A stretch of DNA of 64,000 bases from Dactylis glomerata (lineage: Eukaryota; Streptophyta; Magnoliopsida; Poales; Poaceae). Position 1 is the first letter of the stretch; every line of letters begins with the position of its first letter. Below the pieces are notes generated by a model. That model did no database searches and had not been told where the DNA came from. It worked only from the letters and a program-made list of their open reading frames with translations. Location of the stretch: the NCBI GenBank assembly GCA_007115705.1, contig QXEO01002089.1:62001-126000 (forward strand), written 5' to 3'. Below, one piece after another: positions 55,392 to 64,000 of this stretch. The translations under genes were made by a program, and so were the position numbers.

Positions 55392-56300
55392 ATGCATCCT
55401 CAATATCAGAACAACCGCAACAACACCCCATTGGAGATAGCAATGCAACAGTTAGTTGAAGCTCACACAGGAATGATGCGAGTGATGACTCAGAATATGG
55501 CTAATCGCGAATACAAAGAGCTACCCCCAGGGGTGCAGCAAATACTAAATGATCATTCAAGAATAGTGCAAATGATGTCCCAAATGGTGGCAAAAACCAA
55601 TAATAGCCTACCACAAGATGAGCATAGTGGAAAGCTAACACAAGTTAATGTTGAGGCAATACAGCAAGCTTGTAAGAGATGTGGAGAAATAGGACACACC
55701 TCTAAGGACTGCCATGGAGAGTATCCCCACTGTGATCCTAATTACCCAACTGGAGACTGTCCCGTGGACCAGGTTACTTGTTTCCTATGAGAAGGAACAA
55801 ATCATATTCCGGCTGAATGCAAGTATTATTCCACAGTGCAACGGATAAACCAACAAGCTAAGGATAGAATGAGCCAAATGCCAGAAAGAACCCCTGATGA
55901 TGGAAGACTCAAAAGAAAGATGGAAGATAAAAACATGGAGATAGCACCCAACCATACCACTAAGTGCTGCTACTCATGTGAAGAAGAAGGACACTTGTCT
56001 AGGGATTGCCTGAAGAAGAGAGAATGTTTCTCCCCGACTGTAGTGGAGTACGAAGAAAACGAAGTGAAAGATCTTCTAGCCCTAGAACGACCAAAAAGGA
56101 AGAAGGACAACAGCAAGATAATGTGCTTCAAATGCAAGGAGCTAGGACATTATGCGGACCAATGCCCGAAGCTACACCATGGAGTAAACATGCAAGATAG
56201 CACGAAAAGAGATCTCAGTATGATCACCTGTTTCAAATGCAAACAAAAGGGACACTACTCGTATAAATGCCCAGAGAACGGAACTCCAAGACCTCAGTGA
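55392..56300 (+). pseudogene. Multi-zinc-knuckle (CCHC) protein with one in-frame TGA
   Basis: One frame from ATG 55392 to 56300, interrupted only by TGA at 55788-55790. The product would bind nucleic acid. It carries CCHC knuckles at CKRCGEIGHTSKDC, CYSCEEEGHLSRDC, CFKCKELGHYADQC and CFKCKQKGHYSYKC. A further knuckle straddles the TGA, which occupies the place of its second cysteine (CFL, stop, EGTNHIPAEC). The N-terminal part is Gln/Met-rich. No protease or RT follows. It resembles the nucleocapsid end of a gag gene cut loose from pol. Confidence 0.75.
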
Positions 56301-56899
56301 CATGGAGCGACTGAAGGATGCTACAATGTACAAGGAGGAAACAGCAAGACCCAACCAATTCGGAAAAGTTTGTATGCCATTACTGTCTTCCAGTAAATAT
56401 TGTAAGGACTTGTAAGAGTTAAGGACAACCTGGTTGAATGAATTTTATTTCTCAATGAGATGGCAAGCAGAAGGACTTGTAACTCCAGAGTTAACGTCTT
56501 ACGCCCGAGTTTGCGCAAAACCCTAACAAATGAACGATAGATTTGTTAAAAAAAAAATAATAATAATAATTTGAATCACAGGTTTTCATTTCAAGAAAAT
56601 TTTTGGCAAAACTAGTGAGATTGACCAAGAGTTAGAATACGAGGTTTGTAAGCCATGTGTGAAGTAATGATTTGAGTGCAGGATGGATTGATCACCATTC
56701 CTACTACTCTCATTATTCGCTCTCATGATGTTGGTTTTACACACCTAGAGAGATATACCCATGAGAGACGACGTCTTAAAACCATGACCTTAGGAGGATA
56801 GATATGTTACACCCCTCATAGTGTGCCAGTGTGGCCAAAACGTAAGAATACGGTGAGAATGACTATACGTTTCCAAAGCATTTTCTCAGTGGACCTTGG
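56301..56899 (+). other. Interior spacer of the pol-less element
   Basis: AT-rich, includes an A/AAT simple run near 56550-56575. No gene recognised. Confidence 0.5.
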
Positions 56900-57583
56900 A
56901 TGCCGAGACGGTTCAATTCCGGATTCAATTCCCTGGCTTTTCGTTTCAACTCCCCACTCGTCTGTTCGACTACCCCTGAGCCTATAAAAGAGGACTCTCC
57001 CCTCTCTCGAGAGTCACGACAGAGACTGCCACTACCAACTATGAGATTTCCCCCTGTTTCCAAAGCCCAGCGCCCCCGAAGTCTACTTCATCCCGATCTG
57101 CGATGTTATGAGACCCCTCTCCAAATCCATAGAACCCTGTTCCTACCCATGAGAGCTCTGATAGATCCCCTTTCCCTGAAGAAGAGTTCATCTTCAAGAT
57201 ATGATCAAGCCGTTCAGCGCCCTTCAACAACTATGAAGACGGTTGCTAAAGGAATTCTTAAGGACCATCTGGTACCTGTGGCAAGTAGCACGACTTGCTC
57301 CGGTAACTTGAATGGGTTCAACAATGCTGGTTATAAGGCGACCTTCCGTCCCCTAAAGATGCCAGTACCCCTTACAGAGTCCACCTTGTTTACCCCTATG
57401 AAATGCTTGAGAAGACTACAGAGAGATGCCGTCCTAATCCCTTGGGATGTGTGGTCTCATCATGTTCGTGGGGCAAGCATGCAGTGCGTGACACTGAGTC
57501 AGCTCTTGAGATTCTGCAATGAAAATCAGCTAAGAAGCAACAAGGAGTATGGTGATGGCCGTATGCTATCATGGCCTTGGTGA
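56900..57583 (+). CDS. Unassigned ORF near the 3' end of the pol-less element
   Basis: A 227-codon ATG frame with a basic, Ser/Pro-rich N-terminal half and a less biased end (LIPWDVWSHHVRG, TLSQLLRFCNENQLRSNKEY). No domain is recognised. A shorter frame (57571-57804, TFLDDVDYLVEDNAMDDICL) overlaps its end in another phase. A CCTATAAAAGAGG sequence lies inside, near 56985. It could be an element-specific ORF, remnants of replaced pol sequence, or chance. Confidence 0.3.
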   Translation: MPRRFNSGFNSLAFRFNSPLVCSTTPEPIKEDSPLSRESRQRLPLPTMRFPPVSKAQRPRSLLHPDLRCYETPLQIHRTLFLPMRALIDPLSLKKSSSSRYDQAVQRPSTTMKTVAKGILKDHLVPVASSTTCSGNLNGFNNAGYKATFRPLKMPVPLTESTLFTPMKCLRRLQRDAVLIPWDVWSHHVRGASMQCVTLSQLLRFCNENQLRSNKEYGDGRMLSWPW

Positions 57584-57932
57584 GGACTGACCAAGAAAAG
57601 GCTAGATACACATTCTTGGACGATGTGGACTACCTTGTTGAAGACAACGCGATGGATGATATCTGCCTATCACCAGAATTGGATGGAGCATCTGGAATAC
57701 TACATCTGGACATAACAGCAAACGTCGACGCTTCTGAGAAGAGCCATTTCAAGAAAAATGGCCCAACGATGAATTACAGCTGGGAACAAAATGCAAGTGC
57801 CTAAGGAAAACATCAAGATACCACCAAGCAAAATCTTCTTTAAGGGTGGTAGCACCCTAGTCCCATTAGGATCCCAAAACCTTGTAACCTTCCTCAAATC
57901 TCGAGGACGAGATTTCTTTAAGGGTGGTAGTC

Positions 57933-59450
57933 TGTCACGACCCAGGATTTTATCAAATTCTGGGGAAAATTTTTCGCTTTTGTATTGTTTGAGATGATTT
58001 AATTTTCACAGGGATTTAAAACTTTTGAGCCTATTTGAAAGCTTTATTAGAAAACTATTTTGAACCCTCTATTGTTTTCTCAAAGATTTCTCTGCAAGCT
58101 TGCTTGCCAAAGAAAAGTCTTACAAAGTGTTTTATAAAGCTTCTTTGCCAAAGGATTGTTTGAAAAGTATATTTCAAAAACTATCTTATAAAGGCCTTTC
58201 TCTGATTTTAAAAAGGGACTATTCAAAATCCAATTTCTATTTGCATTATGCAAATAAAAGCCCTTGGCCAATTCATATGGTTTTTATGGAAAGTTGTTTT
58301 AATTATAAAAACTTGTTTATTACTGTTCTGTATGGTTACTTTGAATTATTGAAACTTTGCAAAGTTGGTTTGGATCGATTTGGATCAAATTTGAAGAGTG
58401 TATAAAGGAATAAAGAAAAACAGAAAAAGGAAAAGAAGAAAGAAAAATAAAAATTTAAAAGGACCCCGGGGAAGCCTTTCGGCCCAGCTTCAGAAGCAGC
58501 CCGCGGCCCAGGAAGCCCCTCCCCGAACCGTTACTCTCTCCCTCGCTGACAGGTGGGGCCACCATGTCAGACCCTTCTTCCCCGTCAATCACTCCCTCTC
58601 CCTCTCTCGTTACTGGAAACGGCCGGAGTTTACTCCCCCTCTTAATCCCCATTAACCCTGCCCGTTTCGATCTCTCACTGCACCTATAAGAAGCCCTCGC
58701 TTTCCTCTCCCCTCTCCCCTTTTCCCTCTCCCGATAGCGCCGTCAGGCTGGCGAAATTCCTCGCCGGAGTCCGCAGTATCTGCGGGTATACCCGGACGAT
58801 TCCAACGTCGACGGTGAGCCGAGCCCCTCCTCTCCTAGCCCATTCCCTTTCTTCTACTCTGGCGCACCTCCTCATGCCCTCGGTACAATTTCTTTCGCAG
58901 GGAATCAAGCTCGGCATCACGAACCCGAAGCACCCTGCCGCCCTGCACGTCTCCAGCCGACCCTCCCCACCTTCTCTGGAAGAAATCGACGACGACGACC
59001 ACGCATTCGACATCACCGTGACCAACTGCACCCCGTTCACTTGTTCCCCAGCCTCGGGAAGGCCCAGAACGCCGCCGGAGTCACCTACCTGGCCGCAACC
59101 TCGCCGGCGACTCACCGGAAACCTAGCCACTGTGAGCACTCCCTCCCTTTCATCTACGCCCGTTAGATCTTGATCGAACGTCCCCGAAAGAATCACTTAA
59201 ACGAAAAGGTATCTATCAATCCTAGCCGCTCGGATCACTTTAGATCCAACGCACCAGAAGCGTGATCCACCCGAATCGGTACAGACCAATCAGAATCTGC
59301 CAAGTGTCGATCTCTGGTTCAAACAGAAGTTCGATTTAGATTTTCAAACCAGATTTGGATTCAATCTTCAAAAATTCATATCTCGCGTTCTGTAGATCCA
59401 AAATTAGCAAACAAGGTACCGTTGGAATCCTTGAAACCTGTAGAACCCAT
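57933..59450 (+). repeat. 3' LTR, first 1518 bp, then interrupted
   Basis: It matches 49588-51107 closely (seven differences by eye, some of them single-base indels). It stops after AGAACCCAT, where the 5' LTR continues TAGCCC; the remainder should lie right of the window beyond the inserted element. Confidence 0.9.
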
Positions 59451-60618
59451 TGATCAGGTGTGAGATATAGGGGGGTTTTTCTAGTCGTCTCCACAGGGAT
59501 CAACACAAATGAGACTATTTCCTAATTTCCAGAAGCTAAGCAGAAAAGTTGGGTTTTTTTTTATGTTGTAAACAGTAAAGTAACAAGAGGTTTTAGGTTG
59601 GAAGTTTTAACATAACAAATCCAATGCTTCTTGTTTGTCAGGCAAGGAAACAAAGGACGAACGAGCAAGTGAGGCAGGGATGCGTTTTTGGGACTAGATG
59701 CAGAGGCTAGTCTTGCACCTAACAGATCAAGCAGATGCAACACAAAAATCTCAATAATCTTAGAGTTTACAATGGAGTGTGTCACTCAAACCATAGCAAA
59801 GATCCAGGACACGGTTCAAACTGTTTTACAGTGCTAGATCAACACAAATCATCACAGAGCATGGGGGAGAGGAGAGAGAGGTTGTTGTTGGTCACCGAAG
59901 GCTTGCTGTGGCAGAGAAAGTAGAAGAAGGCAGAGATGTTGCTGTCGTGGCAGAGGAAGAAGAGGTTGAGGGAGAGCTTGGCCTTCAGATCCTTCGAGCT
60001 TTGTCCATCTTGACGTTCTTGGAGGTGTTCTTGGTGTTGTTCATGGTGTTCTCGCTTGCGCCATTGATCCGATCTTGTTGCAGCAGAGGAGTAGAGGGAA
60101 AAGTGGGTGGAAAAGTGGTGGTTTTTCGGTGTGTTGGACTGTGGAGGAGGAAGGTTTTGGTGGAGTGGTGGATGGATGGAGTGGCTGTGGATGGACGGAG
60201 TGGCTGTGTGGCGAGGCGTTTTTTTTTGTGGGAGTGAACCTAGACCTCTCCTTTTTAAAGGCTTTTTGTGGCATTCTTGCTGCGGCGTAGAGGAGTAGTG
60301 GGAAGTTGGTGGCGGCATCGGCTTTTCTGCAACATCGGCTTTTCTGCTTTTGCCGATTTTCCTGTCTTCTTGTGCCGTGGCAGCCTGTTTCTGCCGTTGG
60401 CTTCTTTCTTGCTCCTCAAGATGTACTCCTCCATTCCTGGTGGCTTGGTCTTTGGTTTGAATTACTCTGACTTGTAGATTTAAGTGCCTTAGCGCACTGA
60501 TCTGTGACAAAGGATCAAATGATGTAAAATGTTGGTACAACACTGGTAGAAATGAGGTAAAACAGACAAGTTTTATGGTTGCAAGGTCCAGATATATGCG
60601 TAAATCTTAGAGTGATCA
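59451..60618 (-). repeat. 3' LTR of the right-hand Gypsy element (minus strand)
   Basis: On the minus strand it starts TGATCACTCTAAG directly after polypurine GGTCTGGGGGTTT and ends CACCTGATCA. The ends are TGATCA in both directions. CCCAT at 59446-59450 is the likely left target duplication; the right copy is outside the window. Frames within it are shadows. Confidence 0.82.
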
Positions 60619-61711
60619 AAACCCCCAGACCAAAACCTTTGCTTGTCCTCAAGTAAAGAATGGTGCATTGTACCAAACAAAATGTAACAGAGCATGATGA
60701 GGGACATTGCTGACTCAATGCAGATAAATCTTGCAATTGCCGATTCAAAAATAAGTTTCAACAAGAGAATTTGAGTATGTCTAGATCAAACAACATGGAC
60801 ACATGAGTATAAAGTAATTGACTCTGAAATTGAAAACTCAAGATCCAGTACATAGCCCAATATGTAATGCAAAATTAGTGGTTCACCTATTACAGTTCCC
60901 AGGAACATAATAGGCTAATGCATAGACAAGTTAGTCAGTTAGTCACTTAGCTTGATGGGTTAACTTAGTTAGTGCTTCACACACTACAATCCCAGGATCA
61001 TAGGTGCTAGTGCTTTGGATATTTGCAACAAGTTTTACTTAGCATCATCAGGTTAGTGCTTCACACACCACAATCCAGAGATCATGGTTGCTAATGCTAA
61101 ACTTTTTCCTTTCTGTCAATATGTTAGTATGTTAGTGCTTCACAAGTCACAATCCAGAGATCATGTTTGCTAATGCAAAAAATGCAACAGATGCAATTGG
61201 TTAGGGGCTAAGAAATGGATCATGAACTTCATTCTTAGAGCAATTAACAAATATGCTGATGTTTCACAGGTTCTTTTAGTAAAGCCATACAAAAGTTCTA
61301 AAGTGGAACTGGGATCTGAACAAAGCATTTGCAAGAGTTATAAGCAGATTCAAAGCAAAGTTCTTCATAACGTGCAAAGTGATAATTTCAGGTCCAAGCA
61401 AGCGAAATTGATTCATTCCTTAACAAAGTACTTTCACACAAGATCAACCAACAGTATAGTATATTCTGATTCAGATTTTAACAAATGTGGAAATGGAAAG
61501 GGTTCACCTGATGGTTTTCCTGCTTCTCTGCCTTATCAATCAACAGCAATCTTTTCTCCTCATGCAAGTTCTTACTGAAACAACAAAAAGAAACAAACAC
61601 ACAAGGCAAAAACATAAAAAGGTGAAAGGGAAATATATGATACAAGGGATACCAGGTTTCCTCCTGGAAGAGAGCTTGTTTAAAGTCACTAGCTTGACCA
61701 TAGCTTCATCA
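60619..61711 (-). other. 3' untranslated interior of the right-hand Gypsy element
   Basis: No gene. It includes four degenerate copies of a ~35 bp motif (see the repeat entry). The plus-strand frames of up to 118 codons here show no protein features. Confidence 0.6.
60875..61175. repeat. Dispersed short repeat in the Gypsy 3' region
   Basis: Four copies at about 60875, 60970, 61052 and 61132 of a motif built as TTAGTGCTTCACACAC, then ACAATCC, GATCAT and TGCTAATGC, spaced 75-95 bp apart. The first copy is the most degraded. Confidence 0.65.
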
Positions 61712-64000
61712 TCACTGGTTTGCATGGGTAGAGGATGCATTGGAGCCATCCTCTGGTTCATCGTCTTCTTCAACTTGGTTTTCAATTAAATCTCCAATCC
61801 TGTAGTGCTTCAACCGCTGGCCATTTACTTTGAATGTTCCCTCAGCTGAGCTATAAACCTCAAAGGCACCATGGCCTAGATCTTTCTTGATAACACAAGG
61901 GCCAAACCATCTGGACTTGAACTTTCCAGAGAATAGGTGTAACTTGGAATCATACACCAGCACTGACTGCCCTTCCTTGAATTCCCTTCTCAGAATGTGG
62001 GAGTCATGCCATTTCTTGGTCTTCTCCTTGTAAATCTTTGCACTTTCATAGGAATCATTCCTTAGTTCTTCCAGCTCACACAACTGCAGTTTCCTCATGT
62101 ATCCTGCTTTGCCAATGTCCAAGTTCAGCTTCCTGATTGCCCAATGCGCTATGTGCTCCAATTCGACTGGCAGATGGCACGCTTTGCCATAGACAATTCT
62201 GAAAGGTGACATGCCAATGGGTGTCTTGTATGCTGTTCTGTAAGCCCACAAGGTGTCAGGCAACTTTATGGACCAATCTCCTCTGGTCTTGGACACAACT
62301 TTCTCTAAGATTTGCTTGATCTCTCTGTTGGACAACTCCACTTGGCCATTGGCCTGCGGATGATAAGGAGTTGTCACTCTGTGATTCTTCACTCCATACT
62401 TGGTCAGAAGCTTCTCAAACTGGTCATTGTTGAAATGAGCACCACCATCACTGATTACAACTCTTGGCACTCCAAATCTTGGGAAAATGACAGTCTTGAA
62501 CATTCTACAAACTGCCTTGGCATCAGCATTAACAGTGGGGATGGCTTCAACCCATTTTGACACATAGTCAACAGCAACTAAAATATGCTTGTAGCCTTGA
62601 GAAGATGGCAAGGGTCCAACAAAATCAACTCCCCACACATCAAACAATTCCACTTCCAAGATTCCTGTTTGGGGCATTTCATTTCTCTTTGACATCTTTC
62701 CTGCTCTTTGGCAAGGATCACACTTCATTATGTACTCATGAACATCTCTGAACATACTTGGCCAAAAGAAACCAGCTTGTAAAATCTTGGCTTGAGTCTT
62801 GAATACTCCAGCATGTCCTCCATACAGTCCTGAATGGCATTGGAACATCACATCACTTTTTTCATCAGAGGGAACACACCTTCTCACAATACCATCGGCA
62901 CAATGTTTGTACAGAAAAGGTTCATCCCAATAATAACTCTTAACATCATGGAGGAATTTTTTCTTTTGCTGGTAGGAGAGATCTGCTGGCACAATATCAC
63001 AAGCTAGGAAGTTCACAAAGTCAGCATACCAAGGTGAAGTGGCACTGACTGCCATGAGCTGTTCTCCTGGCATCAAGTCTTGAATCTCTCTGTTTTCATC
63101 AATGTTGATTCTGGACAAGTGATCAGCAACTGAGTTCTCTGACCCTTTCTTGTCTCTAATTTCTATGTCAAACTCTTGGAGCAGAAGGATCCATCTGATG
63201 AGTCTTGGTTTAGCATCCTTTTTGCTCACTAAATATCTAATTGCTGCATGGTCTGTGTAGACAATGCACTTGTGTCCAACCAGGTATGGTCTAAACTTAT
63301 CAAATGAGAACACAACAGCAAGCAGCTCCTTCTCTGTGGTGGTGTAATTGATCTGAGCATCATCCAAAGTCTTGCTTGCATAATGTATAACATGTACAGC
63401 TTTGTCTTTCCTCTGGCCAAGGACTGCTCCAACAGCAAAGTCACTTGCATCACACATAAGTTCAAATGGCAGTGTCCAGTCAGGAGGTTGAACAACAGGG
63501 GCTGTGATGAGAGCATCTTTCAATTGGTTGAATGCTTGCAAACAAGTGTCATCAAACACAAACTTCACTTCATGATTCAGGAGATTGGTGAGTGGCTTGG
63601 CAAGATAAGAGAAGTTCTTGATAAACCTCCTGTAGAAGCCAGCATGGCCCAGGAAGCTTTGAATTCCCTTCACATTTTCAGGAGGGGGTAGTTTGGCAAT
63701 TACATCTACCTTTGCCTTGTCCACCTCAATTCCTCTAGCAGATACAAGGTGGCCCAACACAATGCCTTCAGAGACAAGGAAGTGACATTTTTCCCAGTTC
63801 AGAATCAAATTTTGCTCAGAGCATCTGTGAAGGACTAAGGTGAGGTTCTTTAAGCAGGCTTCGAAGTCTTTTCCATACACAGTGAAATCATCCATGAAAA
63901 CTTCCATAATCTTCTCAATGTAGTCAGAAAATATGGACATCATGCATCTCTGGAAGGTGCCTGGAGCATTGCAAAGGCCAAATGGTAGCCTTTTGTAAGC
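61712..64000 (-). CDS. Gypsy pol: reverse transcriptase, RNase H and integrase (5' partial)
   Basis: Open for 762 codons from the window edge with no stop. It enters within RT (YKRLPFGLCNAPGTFQRCMM), has the catalytic box as VFMDDFTVYG, then the RT thumb with FLGHAGFYRRFIKNFS. RNase H follows (LMCDASDFAVGAVLGQ, YTTTEKELLAVVF, YTDHAAIRYL). The integrase has an H2C2 zinc domain (GGHAGVFKT...CDPCQRAGKM), DDE residues in WGVDFVGPLP, VISDGGAHFNN and YHPQANGQVELSNREIK, and a C-terminal GKFKSRWFGPCVIKK domain. The frame ends 1.1 kb before the LTR. All visible catalytic residues are present, so this is the only intact-looking retroelement pol in the window; gag and protease would be to the right. Confidence 0.92.
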   Translation of the reverse strand, partial: AYKRLPFGLCNAPGTFQRCMMSIFSDYIEKIMEVFMDDFTVYGKDFEACLKNLTLVLHRCSEQNLILNWEKCHFLVSEGIVLGHLVSARGIEVDKAKVDVIAKLPPPENVKGIQSFLGHAGFYRRFIKNFSYLAKPLTNLLNHEVKFVFDDTCLQAFNQLKDALITAPVVQPPDWTLPFELMCDASDFAVGAVLGQRKDKAVHVIHYASKTLDDAQINYTTTEKELLAVVFSFDKFRPYLVGHKCIVYTDHAAIRYLVSKKDAKPRLIRWILLLQEFDIEIRDKKGSENSVADHLSRINIDENREIQDLMPGEQLMAVSATSPWYADFVNFLACDIVPADLSYQQKKKFLHDVKSYYWDEPFLYKHCADGIVRRCVPSDEKSDVMFQCHSGLYGGHAGVFKTQAKILQAGFFWPSMFRDVHEYIMKCDPCQRAGKMSKRNEMPQTGILEVELFDVWGVDFVGPLPSSQGYKHILVAVDYVSKWVEAIPTVNADAKAVCRMFKTVIFPRFGVPRVVISDGGAHFNNDQFEKLLTKYGVKNHRVTTPYHPQANGQVELSNREIKQILEKVVSKTRGDWSIKLPDTLWAYRTAYKTPIGMSPFRIVYGKACHLPVELEHIAHWAIRKLNLDIGKAGYMRKLQLCELEELRNDSYESAKIYKEKTKKWHDSHILRREFKEGQSVLVYDSKLHLFSGKFKSRWFGPCVIKKDLGHGAFEVYSSAEGTFKVNGQRLKHYRIGDLIENQVEEDDEPEDGSNASSTHANQ

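Larger units (their letters stand above)
49588..59450 (+). mobile_element. Large-LTR Gypsy-type element without pol (non-autonomous), 3' LTR broken
   Basis: The 5' LTR is 49588-54003 (4416 bp), starting TGTCACGACCC and ending GGGGCGTTACA, followed at 54007 by the initiator-tRNA primer site TGGTATCAGAGCA. The 3' LTR begins at 57933 after GGACGAGATTTCTTTAAGGG, a Tekay/Del-type polypurine region, and is cut at 59450 by another insertion. The 3.9 kb interior encodes a coiled-coil protein and a multi-zinc-knuckle protein, but no protease, RT or integrase. Over the shared 1518 bp I count seven LTR differences, so it is young. It must rely on a related chromovirus for enzymes. Confidence 0.88.
59451..64000 (-). 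mobile_element. Athila/Tat-clade Gypsy element, 5' half beyond the window
   Basis: Inserted into the 3' LTR of the neighbouring large-LTR element. It has a 3' LTR, polypurine tract, a ~1.1 kb 3' untranslated region with short repeats, and an open pol frame running off the right edge. The integrase text MSPFRIVYGKACHLPVELEH is typical of the Athila/Tat clade. Confidence 0.88.

Noticed and set aside
55788..55790. TGA read as selenocysteine
   Set aside because: Higher plants lack the selenocysteine insertion system, and a single-base change from a Cys codon explains it.
60965..61175. CRISPR-like spaced repeats
   Set aside because: The genome is eukaryotic, the repeats are few and degenerate, spacing is uneven, and they lie in a retroelement 3' region.

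Overview
The window is nuclear DNA of a grass, most likely a Triticeae species (wheat, barley, rye or goatgrass group). The reasons are spliced plant exons, a monocot-type DUF295 gene, a CACTA element with TTTAGTCCCGG subterminal repeats, a Tourist-like MITE, a plant L1 LINE, and very large nested Copia and Gypsy elements, one with LTRs starting TGATACGTCTCAAACG. All calls come from reading the sequence; no database search was possible. Most of the 64 kb is transposable element. The host remnants are a protein phosphatase 2C (PP2C) gene, a tRNA-Leu gene, one DUF295 gene and a few orphan exons.

Positions 1-25,250: a minus-strand PP2C gene supplies the host sequence. Its exons 1 and 2 (about 8.1-7.8 kb) and exons 3 and 4 (below 0.8 kb) are separated by a 6.6 kb plus-strand Copia element (797-7406, TSD AATAT, identical LTRs) lying in intron 2 only 11 nt from the exon 3 acceptor. 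A 2.06 kb CACTA element (8276-10338, TSD CTA) sits just upstream of the PP2C start codon. It carries a captured 3'-5' exonuclease gene and a 5S rRNA-like block. Further upstream, an array of ~148 bp tandem repeats is split by a full-length minus-strand L1 LINE (11361-22595, 15 bp TSD). The LINE is itself interrupted by a 3.5 kb solo Gypsy LTR (18345-21881). A GC-rich, promoter-like stretch follows (22.6-23.5 kb).

Positions 25,250-31,370: a tRNA-Leu(UAA) gene is cut in two by a LINE-like retroposon (25309-29075). That retroposon contains a deleted Copia element (26148-28402, TSD AAAAC). Then come an intact-looking DUF295 gene (29840-30817) and a 282 bp MITE (31005-31286, TSD TAA).

Positions 31,370-41,210: a 5.8 kb minus-strand Copia element (TSD AAATC), two candidate host exons, a fragment of another Copia-like element, a probable LTR, a short orphan coding-like block, and part of an old Gypsy LTR.

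Positions 41,211-64,000: three Gypsy elements in series. The first (41211-49388, TSD GTAGC) is minus-strand, has gag and protease only, and is inserted in an older LTR of its own family. The second (49588 to beyond 59450) is plus-strand with a 4.4 kb LTR; it encodes a coiled-coil protein and a multi-zinc-knuckle protein but has no recognisable pol. Its 3' LTR is broken by the third (59451 to beyond 64000), a minus-strand Athila-type element with an open RT-RNase H-integrase frame running off the right edge.

The genes do not form a pathway. The window is a record of layered insertions in which non-autonomous elements look younger, by LTR identity, than their decayed coding regions would suggest.
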